Origin: Clostridia bacterium
GTDB lineage: Bacteria > Bacillota > Clostridia > Oscillospirales > Acutalibacteraceae
DNA: 64,000 bases
NCBI GenBank assembly: GCA_017421045.1
Contig: JAFQMC010000023.1
Location: 1-64,000 of the forward strand
Direction of reading: 5' to 3'
In this document: positions 33,815 to 42,542 of the stretch, one piece after another
Position numbering within the stretch: the stretch's first letter is position 1
How the letters are laid out: each line of letters opens with the position of its first letter
Notes under the pieces: generated by a model
The model's database searches: none
The model's input: the letters and a program-made list of their open reading frames with translations, nothing else
What the model was told of the DNA's origin: nothing
Made by a program: the position numbers and the translations under genes

Positions 33815-36445
33815 TCAGGCAAGCATTGCTTTGACGGTGTCAACAACACCTGCAAGAGCATCGTCAACCTTGGAGATATCCTTGCCGCCTGCCATAGCCA
33901 TATCGGGCTTGCCGCCACCGTTGCCTCCTGTGACCTGAGCTGCTGCCTTGACCACGTTGCCTGCTTTGATACCCTTTGCGATGGCATCCTTACCGCATGC
34001 ACAGCAGAGGGTCAGCTTCTCGCCGTTGATTCCTGCAATGAGTACCACTGCATTCTGCACCTTGTCGGTAACGAGTGAGCACATATTGCGGAGCATATCG
34101 GCATCTGCATCTTTCAGCTTTTCGGTGATGATTTTGATTCCGTCTGCATCAACGGCTCTGTCGATAAGACCACCGATTCTGCTCAGTGCAATCTCCTGCT
34201 CCAACTCGGCGATTCTTCTGTCGCGGTTCTTAAGCTCCTCGGTGAGTCGCTCACAGCCTGTGGGCAGGTCCTTGGGATTGCCGATTTTCAGAGTGCTTGA
34301 ACACTGGGCAATAACAACCATGAGGTTTTCGATCATATCCAGAACGCCGTCGCCTGTGCGGGCCTCGATACGGCGCACACCTGCGGCAACGGAACCCTCG
34401 GAGCGAATCTTGAAGAGTCCGAGTTTTGCGGTATTGTCAACATGGGTACCGCCGCAAAGTTCAACGGAGACATCTCCTGCCTTGACAACGCGGACAACGT
34501 CGCCGTATTTCTCGCCGAAGAGTGCCATAGCACCCATTTCTTTTGCCTCGTTTATGGGCATCTCACGGGTGACAACATCAACTGCATCAAAGATATATTT
34601 ATTTACAAGTGCTTCAACATCTGCGTACTCCTTAGCGGTGAGTGCAGAGAAGTGAGTGAAGTCAAAACGAACGGAGAAATCGTTGACAAGCTGACCTGCC
34701 TGCTCAACGTGGTTGCCGAGGACCTGTCTCAGTGCTGCCTGCAGAAGATGTGCGGCTGTGTGGTTACGCATAATAGCCATTCTGCGGTCAACATCGATGG
34801 AAGCTTCAGCGCAGTCATCTACAGCGAAGCTACCCTTTGTGACAACACCTGTGTGCATAAAGATACCGGCGGGGTCTTTAGTGGTGTTTGTAACCTCGAA
34901 CTCGGTATCGCCGATTCTGATGATACCTGTGTCGCCTACCTGACCACCGCTCTCTGCGTAGAAGGGAGTTCTGTCGAGGACAACAACGGCTTTGTCGCCC
35001 TCTGCAGCTGCTACCTCTCTCTCGCCGTTTACGATGAGAGCCTTTATCTTTGCGGAAGCGGTGTAGTCGGTATAACCCACGAACTCGGTTGCCTCAACAT
35101 CTGCAAGGTCTACGCTGTCGGAAACCCAAGCGTCTGCACCTGCGTCCTTTCTGGCTGCACGTGAACGCTTCTTCTGCTCTGTCAGAAGCTCATAGAAACG
35201 CTCGGTGTCAACAGTGATGCCTCTCTCTGCAAGAATCTCTCTTGTAAGGTCAACGGGGAATCCGAAGGTATCGTTGAGCTTGAAGGTATCCTCGCCTGAG
35301 AGGGTCTTGACGTCACCCTTGGTGATGATGTCGTCAAGCATTGCCAGACCCTGCTCGATAGTCTTTGCAAAGTTCTCTTCCTCAACACGGATAAGCTTTG
35401 TGATAAACTCCTCTTTCTCCCTGAGCTCAGGATATGCTGACTCGTTCTCCTTGATAACTGTGGAACAAATCTTGTAGAGGAAAGGTTTGTTGTAACCCAG
35501 AAGTCTGCCGTGGCGTGCAGCACGACGGAGGAGTCTTCTCAGGACATAGCCTCTACCTTCGTTGGAGGGCATTACGCCGTCGCCAATCATAAAGGTGGTG
35601 GAACGGATGTGGTCGGTGATAACACGCAGAGAGATATCGCTCTTGCTGTCGGTGCCGTAATCCACGCCGACTACATCGGAAATATGCTTCATGATATTCT
35701 GAACTGTGTCAACGAGGAACAGGTTGTCCACTCCCTGCATTACGCAAGCAAGACGCTCCAGACCCATACCTGTGTCGATGTTGGGATGTTCAAGGGGTGT
35801 GTAGTTGCCCTTGCCGTCGCTTTCGAACTGGGTGAATACAAGGTTCCAGACCTCCACGAAGCGGTCACACTCGCAACCTACTTTGCAATCGGGATGGCCG
35901 CAACCCTTCTCGGGACCACGGTCGAAGTAGATCTCGGAGCAGGGACCGCAGGGGCCTGAGCCGTGCTCCCAGAAGTTGTCTTCTTTGCCCATACGAACCA
36001 TGTGGGAGGGGTCTACGCCGATTTTCTTTGTCCAGATGTCGTAGGCCTCGTCGTCGTCTTCGTAGACGGAAACATAGAGAAGCTCACGGGGCATCTCGAG
36101 AACCTCGGTGAAGAACTCCCAAGCCCAGGCGGTAGCCTCGTTCTTGAAATAGTCGCCGAAGGAGAAGTTGCCCAGCATCTCAAAATATGTGCCGTGACGT
36201 GCGGTGATTCCTACTCGCTCAATGTCGGGAGTACGGATGCACTTCTGGCAGGTTGTGACTCTTGATTTGGGAGGTGTGACCTCGCCGGTAAAATACTTTT
36301 TCATAGGTGCCATTCCGCTGTTTATCAGCAGAAGGCTGTTGTCGTCCTTGGGAATAAGAGGAAAGCTCTGGAGACGCAGGCAACCCTTGCTCTCCATAAA
36401 GCTCAGAAACTTCTCACGAAGTTCGTTGAGTCCTGTCCACTTCAT
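33815..36445 (-). CDS. alaS: Alanine-tRNA ligase
   Basis: This is a full-length 876-residue class II synthetase. The N-terminal catalytic domain begins MKWTGLNELREKFLSFM, with the core LLLINSGMAPMKKYFTG and TRHGT-type motif ARHGTYFEMLGNFSFGDYF. The editing domain carries the zinc-binding HTAAHLL and CGGTH. The C-terminal C-Ala region is Gly-rich (GGNGGGKPDMAMAGG). AAAGGATG precedes the ATG. Expression is controlled by the T-box leader upstream. Confidence 0.97.
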   Translation of the reverse strand: MKWTGLNELREKFLSFMESKGCLRLQSFPLIPKDDNSLLLINSGMAPMKKYFTGEVTPPKSRVTTCQKCIRTPDIERVGITARHGTYFEMLGNFSFGDYFKNEATAWAWEFFTEVLEMPRELLYVSVYEDDDEAYDIWTKKIGVDPSHMVRMGKEDNFWEHGSGPCGPCSEIYFDRGPEKGCGHPDCKVGCECDRFVEVWNLVFTQFESDGKGNYTPLEHPNIDTGMGLERLACVMQGVDNLFLVDTVQNIMKHISDVVGVDYGTDSKSDISLRVITDHIRSTTFMIGDGVMPSNEGRGYVLRRLLRRAARHGRLLGYNKPFLYKICSTVIKENESAYPELREKEEFITKLIRVEEENFAKTIEQGLAMLDDIITKGDVKTLSGEDTFKLNDTFGFPVDLTREILAERGITVDTERFYELLTEQKKRSRAARKDAGADAWVSDSVDLADVEATEFVGYTDYTASAKIKALIVNGEREVAAAEGDKAVVVLDRTPFYAESGGQVGDTGIIRIGDTEFEVTNTTKDPAGIFMHTGVVTKGSFAVDDCAEASIDVDRRMAIMRNHTAAHLLQAALRQVLGNHVEQAGQLVNDFSVRFDFTHFSALTAKEYADVEALVNKYIFDAVDVVTREMPINEAKEMGAMALFGEKYGDVVRVVKAGDVSVELCGGTHVDNTAKLGLFKIRSEGSVAAGVRRIEARTGDGVLDMIENLMVVIAQCSSTLKIGNPKDLPTGCERLTEELKNRDRRIAELEQEIALSRIGGLIDRAVDADGIKIITEKLKDADADMLRNMCSLVTDKVQNAVVLIAGINGEKLTLCCACGKDAIAKGIKAGNVVKAAAQVTGGNGGGKPDMAMAGGKDISKVDDALAGVVDTVKAMLA

Positions 36446-36483
36446 ATGATATCATCCTTTCAAAATATAACTCTGAAAATAAA

Positions 36484-36711
36484 AAAACTCCTGTCCCCAT
36501 AGGGACAAGAGAAAACTCCTGCGGTACCACCCTGATTGACGCATTATCCGATAACGCGCCCACTCGGAATCCTTAACGCGGAAAGACGCCGTACTCGTCG
36601 CACGGAGCTCAGGGGTGGCTGATGAATCCTCACGCAAGCACCTTGCAGCCTGTGGGTGCTCTCTCTGTGGCGCTAAAAGACATCTCGTCCCGTCAAAGCC
36701 TTTCATATCTA
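36484..36711 (-). promoter_or_regulatory. T-box riboswitch leader of alaS
   Basis: On the minus strand the invariant T-box core GGGTGGTACCGCAGGAG is followed by the terminator CTCTTGTCCC-TAT-GGGGACAGGAG and TTTTTTT. Upstream are stem I elements, including GGCTGCAAGGTGC. A GCC triplet at 36617-36619, just before ACCC, could be the Ala specifier, but that placement is an inference. Uncharged tRNA-Ala should promote read-through into alaS. Confidence 0.93.
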
Positions 36712-36717
36712 TGGGTA

Positions 36718-36746
36718 ATTATAGCCCGAAACTCTGATTATGTCAA
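36718..36746 (-). promoter_or_regulatory. Promoter of the T-box-alaS transcript
   Basis: On the minus strand consensus TTGACA (36741-36746) and TATAAT (36718-36723) are separated by exactly 17 bases. Confidence 0.88.
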
Positions 36747-36754
36747 GGATAAAA

Positions 36755-36795
36755 ATAAAAGCAGAAAAGTTTATGAAAACTCTCTGCTCTTATGG
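36755..36795 (-). terminator. Terminator of the thyX-to-U32 operon
   Basis: On the minus strand AGCAGAGAGTTT and AAACTTTTCTGCT form an imperfect stem followed by TTTATTTTTATCC. It lies directly between the U32 stop and the alaS promoter. Confidence 0.7.
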
Positions 36796-36797
36796 AT

Positions 36798-38039
36798 TTA
36801 TTCTGTTTTTTTGCGAACGCGGAGAAACGACCCTGCAGGGATTTTCTTCTCACAGTGAAGCTCCAGTCTCTCCATGGGATGAGGAGTGGAGTCCACCTCT
36901 TCCCCGTTTTCGTTTACAAGCTTTTGGGCTGTGACCGTAAAGGGAATTCCGCCGGGAGGCAGTACATCCACGATGTCGCCCAGATAGAATTTGTTACGCT
37001 GAGTGATAATTCCGCCGAAGTCGCACTCCTGCTCGCACAGAGCAACCAGGTCATAGTGGCGGATGTAACCGCCGTTTGAGGTGGTCTGACCGGGAGTTGT
37101 GCCCAGATAAAAACCTGTGCTGTACTCTCTGTGGCTTATTTTCTCCAGCTCCTCTTTGATAAGCTCAGGGGTTTTGAAATCTTCGCGGAGTCCTCCGCTG
37201 AAGTATGCATCCACCGCCTGTCTGTAGGCATTTGTGGTGACGGCACTGTAGTAGGCGGTCTTTGCCCTGCCCTCGATTTTAAAACTGCTGATTCCCGCTT
37301 TTACAAGCTCAGGGATATAATCTATCATACACATATCCTTGGAGTTATAGAGGAAAGTGCCACCGTTATCCTCCATAACGGGGTAGAAGTTACCCTCTCG
37401 GTTTTCTTCAAAAAGGTGGTACTTCCATCTGCAAGGCTGAGAGCAGTCTCCGCGGTTGGGGTCTCTGCCTGTGAGGTACTCGGAAATGAGACATCTGCCC
37501 GAGAAGGACACACACATAGCACCCTGCACAAAGCACTCGATCTCCAGTTCTTTCGGGATATTTGCACGGATTGCCGAAATCTCCCCGAAGGAAAGTTCAC
37601 GGGCAAGCACCACTCTGTCGGCACCCATATTATAAAACGCCTTGGCGGTTTCGCTGTTGACAATACCTGCCTGGGTAGATACATGGCGAGGCACGTTGGG
37701 AGCGTATTTCTTAGCAAGCTCAAAAACTCCCAGATCCGCGATAATCAGTGCATCCACAGAGCACTGCTGTGCAAAGGCGAGAAAGTCAGGCAACTGAGGG
37801 AGCTGGGTCTCCCGCGGCAGAATGTTGCAGGTGAGGTAGAGCTTTTTGCCAAGCTCGTGGGCAGACCGGACGGCTCTCGGCAATGACTCCTCGTCAAAAT
37901 TCTTGGGAGAAGTGCGCATACCGAACTGCTGTGCGCCCACATAGACAGCATCTGCGCCGAAGCGAAGAGCCGCCGAAAGCGCCTCTTCGTCTCCTGCAGG
38001 TGCAAGAATTTCAGGCTTTGTTATATATTCATTCATCAT
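36798..38039 (-). CDS. U32 family protein (TrhP/RlhA-like RNA hydroxylation type)
   Basis: This is a 413-residue protein annotated in most genomes as peptidase U32. The N-terminal TIM-barrel-like region starts EILAPAGDEEALSAALRFGA. The Cys set CFVQGAMC, SGRC and GDCSQPCRW fits the iron-sulfur ligands of the U32 proteins TrhP and RlhA, which hydroxylate tRNA U34 or 23S rRNA. A role in RNA hydroxylation is therefore more likely than proteolysis. The start overlaps the mltG stop by four bases. Confidence 0.85.
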   Translation of the reverse strand: MMNEYITKPEILAPAGDEEALSAALRFGADAVYVGAQQFGMRTSPKNFDEESLPRAVRSAHELGKKLYLTCNILPRETQLPQLPDFLAFAQQCSVDALIIADLGVFELAKKYAPNVPRHVSTQAGIVNSETAKAFYNMGADRVVLARELSFGEISAIRANIPKELEIECFVQGAMCVSFSGRCLISEYLTGRDPNRGDCSQPCRWKYHLFEENREGNFYPVMEDNGGTFLYNSKDMCMIDYIPELVKAGISSFKIEGRAKTAYYSAVTTNAYRQAVDAYFSGGLREDFKTPELIKEELEKISHREYSTGFYLGTTPGQTTSNGGYIRHYDLVALCEQECDFGGIITQRNKFYLGDIVDVLPPGGIPFTVTAQKLVNENGEEVDSTPHPMERLELHCEKKIPAGSFLRVRKKTE

Positions 38040-39406
38040 CGGACAAGCCCTGCTTTGTAAAGGTTATTCTGGTGCTCACTGAAGCTGGATGCGTAGTAAG
38101 CGGTTACGTTTCCGTCTGCATCCGTACCGTGACAGAAATAGAGATAGTCGGTGTCGTTCGGTACAAGTGCTGCGAGGAAAGCATCTGCGCTTGCAGAGCA
38201 GACAGCTCCCGGAGGCAGACCTGCGGTATCGTAGGTTTCGTAGTCGCTGGAGAATGTCTCCTTGATATCCTCGGGGATAGACTCTGCATCAGAATAGGGA
38301 TAGAAGGCTGTGCAATCAAGACCCAGAGAGTGGATGTCGTGGCTTGAACCATATTCAAGACGGTTATTGATTACAGAGGAGATGTTGTACATATCCTCCA
38401 CGTTTGCGGCTTCGCCCTGAACAAGGGATGCCATGGTGACAATTTCGTCAAGGGTATAGTCGCTGTCGGACACAAGCTGGCTCAGGGTGACAGGCTTGCT
38501 GTAGCCTTCAACCGTATGCTCTGTTTCGTAAATCTTAGTCTCAAAGTTTGCAAGGAAACGTCGGATGGTGATGTCGGGTGCTTCGTCAACATAGAACTCG
38601 TATGTGTCGGGGAACATATATCCCTCGAGCTTGTAGACACGCTTCTCATCAGGCTCAATGGAAGAAATGAAGCCGTATTCGTCATCGAACTCGTCGCTGT
38701 TGCAAAGACGGAGGAACTCGTCAACATCATAGGTAACACCTGCCTCATAGAGCTGCTGAGAAAGTTCGAGGATGCTTGTACCCTCGGTAATCTGCAGAGT
38801 GATTGTGGTCTGGCGGTTGCTTGTATTGGACATATAGTTGAGGATGCCCAGATAGTCTTTGTTCTTGGGAACACGATAAACACCGGGATCGATATTCTGA
38901 CCCTTGCCTGTGATGTCGGAGAAAAGCACAAAAAACTCAGGAGCATCAATAACCCCTGCCTCCTCCAATTTGTCGGCAATCGTGTCGACGGTATCATCGG
39001 CGGTGACTTTGACTGTTGCCTCACTTTCATCCACACGGGTAATCGCAAGGAAATCGTTTGAGCCGACAATCAGGAACTGAGATACTACCACGGACATAAT
39101 TATCACTATTGCAAGCCATGCCATGCGGTAGACTTTCTTGTTGCGGTCAGCCTTTATTTTGAGGACTTTCTTCTCCTCTTTCTTCTGGCGGCGAAGCTCC
39201 TTCTTGGATGCACGCTCAATCTGAGCCTTGGTTGTTTCATCGCTGAAGGAGGTAATCTCGTCGGAAAAATCCGAATCCACCGTGGGCTTTGCACCCTCTT
39301 CCTCCTGAATATTGAGTCTGAACTGGTTTACTCTTTCCTGGCGGTAACGCTGGACTTCTTCGTTCTGCATATTGTCGCGGTTGTCCATATTCATATTATC
39401 GCTCAT
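38036..39406 (-). CDS. mltG: Endolytic murein transglycosylase MltG
   Basis: This is a 456-residue single-pass membrane enzyme. A charged cytosolic N-terminus of about 90 residues precedes a transmembrane helix near AWLAIVIIMSVVVSQFLIVG. The extracellular YceG domain has FPDTYEFYVDEAP and the catalytic Glu region TMASLVQGEA, and later SVINNRLEYG and AGLPPGAVCSAS. MltG cuts nascent glycan strands and sets their length. The ATG at 39406 follows AAGGGG; an in-frame GTG at 39415 is possible. Confidence 0.92.
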   Translation of the reverse strand: MSDNMNMDNRDNMQNEEVQRYRQERVNQFRLNIQEEEGAKPTVDSDFSDEITSFSDETTKAQIERASKKELRRQKKEEKKVLKIKADRNKKVYRMAWLAIVIIMSVVVSQFLIVGSNDFLAITRVDESEATVKVTADDTVDTIADKLEEAGVIDAPEFFVLFSDITGKGQNIDPGVYRVPKNKDYLGILNYMSNTSNRQTTITLQITEGTSILELSQQLYEAGVTYDVDEFLRLCNSDEFDDEYGFISSIEPDEKRVYKLEGYMFPDTYEFYVDEAPDITIRRFLANFETKIYETEHTVEGYSKPVTLSQLVSDSDYTLDEIVTMASLVQGEAANVEDMYNISSVINNRLEYGSSHDIHSLGLDCTAFYPYSDAESIPEDIKETFSSDYETYDTAGLPPGAVCSASADAFLAALVPNDTDYLYFCHGTDADGNVTAYYASSFSEHQNNLYKAGLVR

Positions 39407-39457
39407 AGGAAACACCCCTTCCGCCTATGTATGTACATAGATATAATATTGAGTATA

Positions 39458-40042
39458 TTATTTATCGGCTGTGCGCCTTATATATCTGTCGGTAACAAGA
39501 ACCTTCACGGGAACATCGTGATCCTCTGAGGGAATGCCCCACTTGATAAAGCTTCCGTAGCAGAGTCCTGCTGTGATACCTTGAAAACTGCTGAGAAATC
39601 TGTCATAGTAGCCACCGCCGAATCCAAGGCGGTTGCCCTCGGGGTCGAAGGAAAGTCCCGGGACTATGCACAGTGCTCCACTCATATCCGTGACTTTCTG
39701 TGAAGTTTCAGGGTCGGGTTCCATAATGCCCTTAGGACTTTCTCTGAGCTCTTCCAAGGAAGAAATATAGTAAAAGCTCATCTTACCCTCTGCTTCACAT
39801 CGGGGCACTGCAACTTTTTTATTATTTGCAAGGACCGCATGGATAATGCCGCGGGTCTCGACCTCGTCTTTCTTAGCTACATAGGTGAGAATCAGAGAAG
39901 CGTCTGCATACTCCCGTGAACAAAGAAGCCGTGAAGCTATATCTATATCGAGGCTCTTTTTGTAGAGAGGAGTCATCTTCCCTCTCATCTTTTTATAATG
40001 CTCCCTGAGCATTGATTTTTCTTCTCTTATTTTTACGGACAT
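39458..40042 (-). CDS. 5-formyltetrahydrofolate cyclo-ligase
   Basis: This 194-residue enzyme converts 5-formyl-THF to methenyl-THF using ATP. The substrate and phosphate loop GLSFDPEGNRLGFGGGYYDR is intact, as is the N-terminal KKMRGKMTPLYK. The ATG at 40042 overlaps the DJ-1 gene by ten bases. It belongs to the thyX operon, where it would recycle folate used by ThyX. Confidence 0.92.
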   Translation of the reverse strand: MSVKIREEKSMLREHYKKMRGKMTPLYKKSLDIDIASRLLCSREYADASLILTYVAKKDEVETRGIIHAVLANNKKVAVPRCEAEGKMSFYYISSLEELRESPKGIMEPDPETSQKVTDMSGALCIVPGLSFDPEGNRLGFGGGYYDRFLSSFQGITAGLCYGSFIKWGIPSEDHDVPVKVLVTDRYIRRTADK

Positions 40043-40584
40043 TGCATTGAATCCCTCAGCTTTTCTGCTACATCTGCGCCTTTGAGAAGCTCTACGATAA
40101 GCATGGCAAAGTCCACGGTGCATCCGGGACCTCTGCCGGTGACAATCTTACCGTCAAGGACTGCAGAAGCATCCTCCTTATAATCAGCGCCGATAAGCTC
40201 TCCCTCGAACCCGGGATAACAGGTGGCATGCTTGCCCTTTAAAAGTCCCATATGACCAAGTATCTGAGGAGCGGCACAGATAGCAAAAATATATTTATCG
40301 TTCTCAGCACAGTAGCGAACAAGCTCGCCGACGGTCTTGGATTTCTCCAGATTCGTGGTGCCCGGCATACCGCCCGGAAGAATGATGCCCTCCAGGTTCT
40401 TTGTGCTGACTTCTTTCTGCTTCAAATCTGTGACAAGAGTCATATTGTGTGCACCGACTATCATATCGGAATTTATCTTACTGATGCCTACTGTGCAGAC
40501 ATCGATTCCTGCACGGCGGAGAATATCCACTGTGGTTACAGTTTCTATCTCTTCAAATCCTCGTGCAACAAGACAATAGAGCAT
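40033..40584 (-). CDS. DJ-1/PfpI (ThiJ-like) family protein
   Basis: This is a 183-residue flavodoxin-like protein. The nucleophile elbow FAICAAPQILG supplies the reactive Cys, and an acidic partner lies in ARGFEEIE. The family spans deglycase-like, chaperone and amidotransferase-like activities, and the substrate here is unknown. GAGGAGG precedes the ATG at 40584. It overlaps the cyclo-ligase start. Confidence 0.85.
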   Translation of the reverse strand: MLYCLVARGFEEIETVTTVDILRRAGIDVCTVGISKINSDMIVGAHNMTLVTDLKQKEVSTKNLEGIILPGGMPGTTNLEKSKTVGELVRYCAENDKYIFAICAAPQILGHMGLLKGKHATCYPGFEGELIGADYKEDASAVLDGKIVTGRGPGCTVDFAMLIVELLKGADVAEKLRDSMQCP

Positions 40585-40616
40585 TGTGTTATCCTCCTCA
40601 TTCAAGGTTATATGTG

Positions 40617-41303
40617 TTAATCTTCAAGAAACGATTTTGCGGTTTCGTACACGTTGTTTGCAATTTCTTCTATGGACAGAGGGTTTTCTCCGTCACTGCA
40701 GGGAATAACCTTCCAACCCTGCTGTTTTGCCGCATAGAGAGCGCTCTCACGGCAGGCTCTGAGGAAATCTACGTTCTTCTCATGCAGGTCTTTTTTTGAC
40801 TCGTCGCTATTATATCTGCCTGTCATCAGCCTCTGAGAGACATCTGTGGGCATATCGAGATATATGACGCCGTCGGGTCTTGGAAGTCCCAGGCGGTCGT
40901 ACTCGTACTCCGAAAGCCACGAAATAAACTCATCCCACCTATCCCTTGGGAGCTTAGAGGTCATATAGACCATATTGGAGGTGGTATAGCGGTCGAGGAC
41001 AAAGAGTGTTCCCTGCTCGTAGTCACTGCGCCAGTTTTTGAGATAGCTCGTGACTCTGTCCACGGCGTAAAAGGATGCCGCCGCGTAAGAGTTGACGCAG
41101 GAGGGGTCATCCCCCAGCTCTCCGCCCAGATACATACGGACAGGAGCTGAGCCGTCGCTGTCGTAATCAGGAAAAGACAGCTTCTTCACGGTATATTTCT
41201 CTGAGAGTTTTTCCATAAGTATGCGGGACTGGGTAGCCTTACCTGAGCCGTCCAGACCCTCAATGACGATAATTCGTCCTCTGTTGTTATCAGGATTTTT
41301 CAT
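40617..41303 (-). CDS. tmk: Thymidylate kinase-like protein
   Basis: This 228-residue P-loop kinase should phosphorylate dTMP to dTDP. The P-loop EGLDGSGKATQ has Ala where most thymidylate kinases have Thr after the Lys. The DRY-type motif is VLDRYTTSN, and a lid-like region follows TDVSQRLMTGRYN. It overlaps thyX by 14 bases, which supports dTMP as substrate. It could be a paralogue of another tmk elsewhere in the genome. Confidence 0.82.
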   Translation of the reverse strand: MKNPDNNRGRIIVIEGLDGSGKATQSRILMEKLSEKYTVKKLSFPDYDSDGSAPVRMYLGGELGDDPSCVNSYAAASFYAVDRVTSYLKNWRSDYEQGTLFVLDRYTTSNMVYMTSKLPRDRWDEFISWLSEYEYDRLGLPRPDGVIYLDMPTDVSQRLMTGRYNSDESKKDLHEKNVDFLRACRESALYAAKQQGWKVIPCSDGENPLSIEEIANNVYETAKSFLED

Positions 41304-42099
41304 AGCCGTACTGCTCTCTTACTTCCTTGATTTTTCCGCAGGTCATATTACCCTCGGGACAGCTTCCTCTCATACAAGAGGGTCCGCTCTTGCGGAAAAT
41401 ATGAGGTGCTGCCTCTTTGCACAGAAGAAGCATCTGGCGTGCAACCTCGCGGATTTCCCACTGGGCACGGTTGCAGCAGCGATGTGCAAAGAAGTTTTCA
41501 AGACTGCGTGCATTAAAGGTGCAGACAATCTTGGTGGTGCAGGCATTGGGCAGGATGTAGCGTGCATCCTCGTTAGCCTTCTTGATAAAAGCTGAGCACT
41601 TCTGCTTATTCTCGGATTTATACTGAGCGATGATTTCAGCGTCGGTACCCTGATATGCCTTGCCTGTTTCTTCTGCAATATATTTCACTGCCAGAGCATC
41701 TCGTATCTCAGAATACGCCTGCTTCTGAACTTCGATAACACGGTTATAAACCTCACTGCAATGAGGGTCAGACTCTATCTCGGGAGGAGTCACAAACTCA
41801 AAGCTGTTGCCGTCCACATAGCGTTGAGACTGCTGGCTGTAGGATGCAATACGATGACGGACAAGCTGGTGAGAGCAGGCTCGGGAAATGCCCTCAATAC
41901 CAAAGGTGAAAGAGGCATGCTCAAAAGGGCTTGCGTGACCGATATCTGCCAGCATATTCACAAATGACGCTGTGGACTCCTCGGTAAGTCCATCCCTGAT
42001 ATCCTCGATTCCCGACGGAGAATAGCAGAGCTTAGCCGCCGCTGCAACAGTCTGCTCAGGGTCAGGTGTATGAGTCAAAAGCGTTACCTTGATAGCCAT
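41290..42099 (-). CDS. thyX: Flavin-dependent thymidylate synthase ThyX
   Basis: This 269-residue FAD enzyme methylates dUMP using methylene-THF and NAD(P)H. The ThyX signature RHR-x5-S-x2-SxRY is present as QLVRHRIASYSQQSQRY. A Cys-rich C-terminal tail follows (GPSCMRGSCPEGNMTCG). The ATG at 42099 follows GAGAGG, and upstream in-frame starts overlap the promoter. It is the first gene of a folate, nucleotide and wall operon. Confidence 0.94.
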   Translation of the reverse strand: MAIKVTLLTHTPDPEQTVAAAAKLCYSPSGIEDIRDGLTEESTASFVNMLADIGHASPFEHASFTFGIEGISRACSHQLVRHRIASYSQQSQRYVDGNSFEFVTPPEIESDPHCSEVYNRVIEVQKQAYSEIRDALAVKYIAEETGKAYQGTDAEIIAQYKSENKQKCSAFIKKANEDARYILPNACTTKIVCTFNARSLENFFAHRCCNRAQWEIREVARQMLLLCKEAAPHIFRKSGPSCMRGSCPEGNMTCGKIKEVREQYGYEKS

Positions 42100-42150
42100 A
42101 ATGATTCCTCTCAATCCTAAAAAATACACACTTATCCAGTATTTCATAAT

Positions 42151-42179
42151 ATTATAGCACAACATATATGAAAAATCAA
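42151..42179 (-). promoter_or_regulatory. Promoter of the thyX operon
   Basis: On the minus strand TTGATT (42174-42179), a 17-base spacer and TATAAT (42151-42156). The -35 lies directly downstream of the phage cassette terminator. Confidence 0.8.
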
Positions 42180-42180
42180 G

Positions 42181-42222
42181 AAAAGGGACAGCTATCCTGA
42201 GAAGAATAGCTGTCCCCTTTTT
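42181..42222 (-). terminator. Terminator at the end of the phage-type cassette
   Basis: On the minus strand GGGGACAGCTAT and ATAGCTGTCCC pair around a 10-base loop and are followed by TTTTCTTGATTTTTC. It closes the cassette 28 bases after the holin stop. Confidence 0.85.
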
Positions 42223-42249
42223 ATACTGATTATCTATGCCTGTGCTTAG

Positions 42250-42531
42250 TTACACATTCTCGTTATCCGTGAGAAATTTCTCTACCTTTTCGGCTGTTAA
42301 TCTGCCTGATTTCACAGCTTTCAGAACCTTCTCTGCTACCCGAGAAGCCGTAGAAAAATTGTTGTTCATATAGGTGTTCCAGATTACGGCACCCAGTGTC
42401 ACCAATATGGACACAATTTCATAAGCTGTTGAATCGGATACGGGAATGGGATTCAACCCCGTGAGTGTCAGAATCTCATTGAGCAATGTGAAAACCAACA
42501 CTCCGACTCTGATTAAAGTGTTTTTGTCCAT
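42250..42531 (-). CDS. Phage holin, SPP1-like family
   Basis: This is a 93-residue protein with two hydrophobic segments separated by GLNPIPVSDSTAYEI, as in SPP1-family holins, and a charged C-terminal tail. Holins form pores that let an endolysin reach the wall. AAAGGAGC precedes the ATG at 42531. It follows the amidase gene, the usual lysis-gene partner. Confidence 0.78.
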   Translation of the reverse strand: MDKNTLIRVGVLVFTLLNEILTLTGLNPIPVSDSTAYEIVSILVTLGAVIWNTYMNNNFSTASRVAEKVLKAVKSGRLTAEKVEKFLTDNENV

Positions 42532-42542
42532 GCTTGCTCCTT

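Noticed and set aside
34442..35164. 240-residue plus-strand frame opposite alaS
   Set aside because: It lies wholly within the alaS editing region on the other strand and has no start signal or family features.
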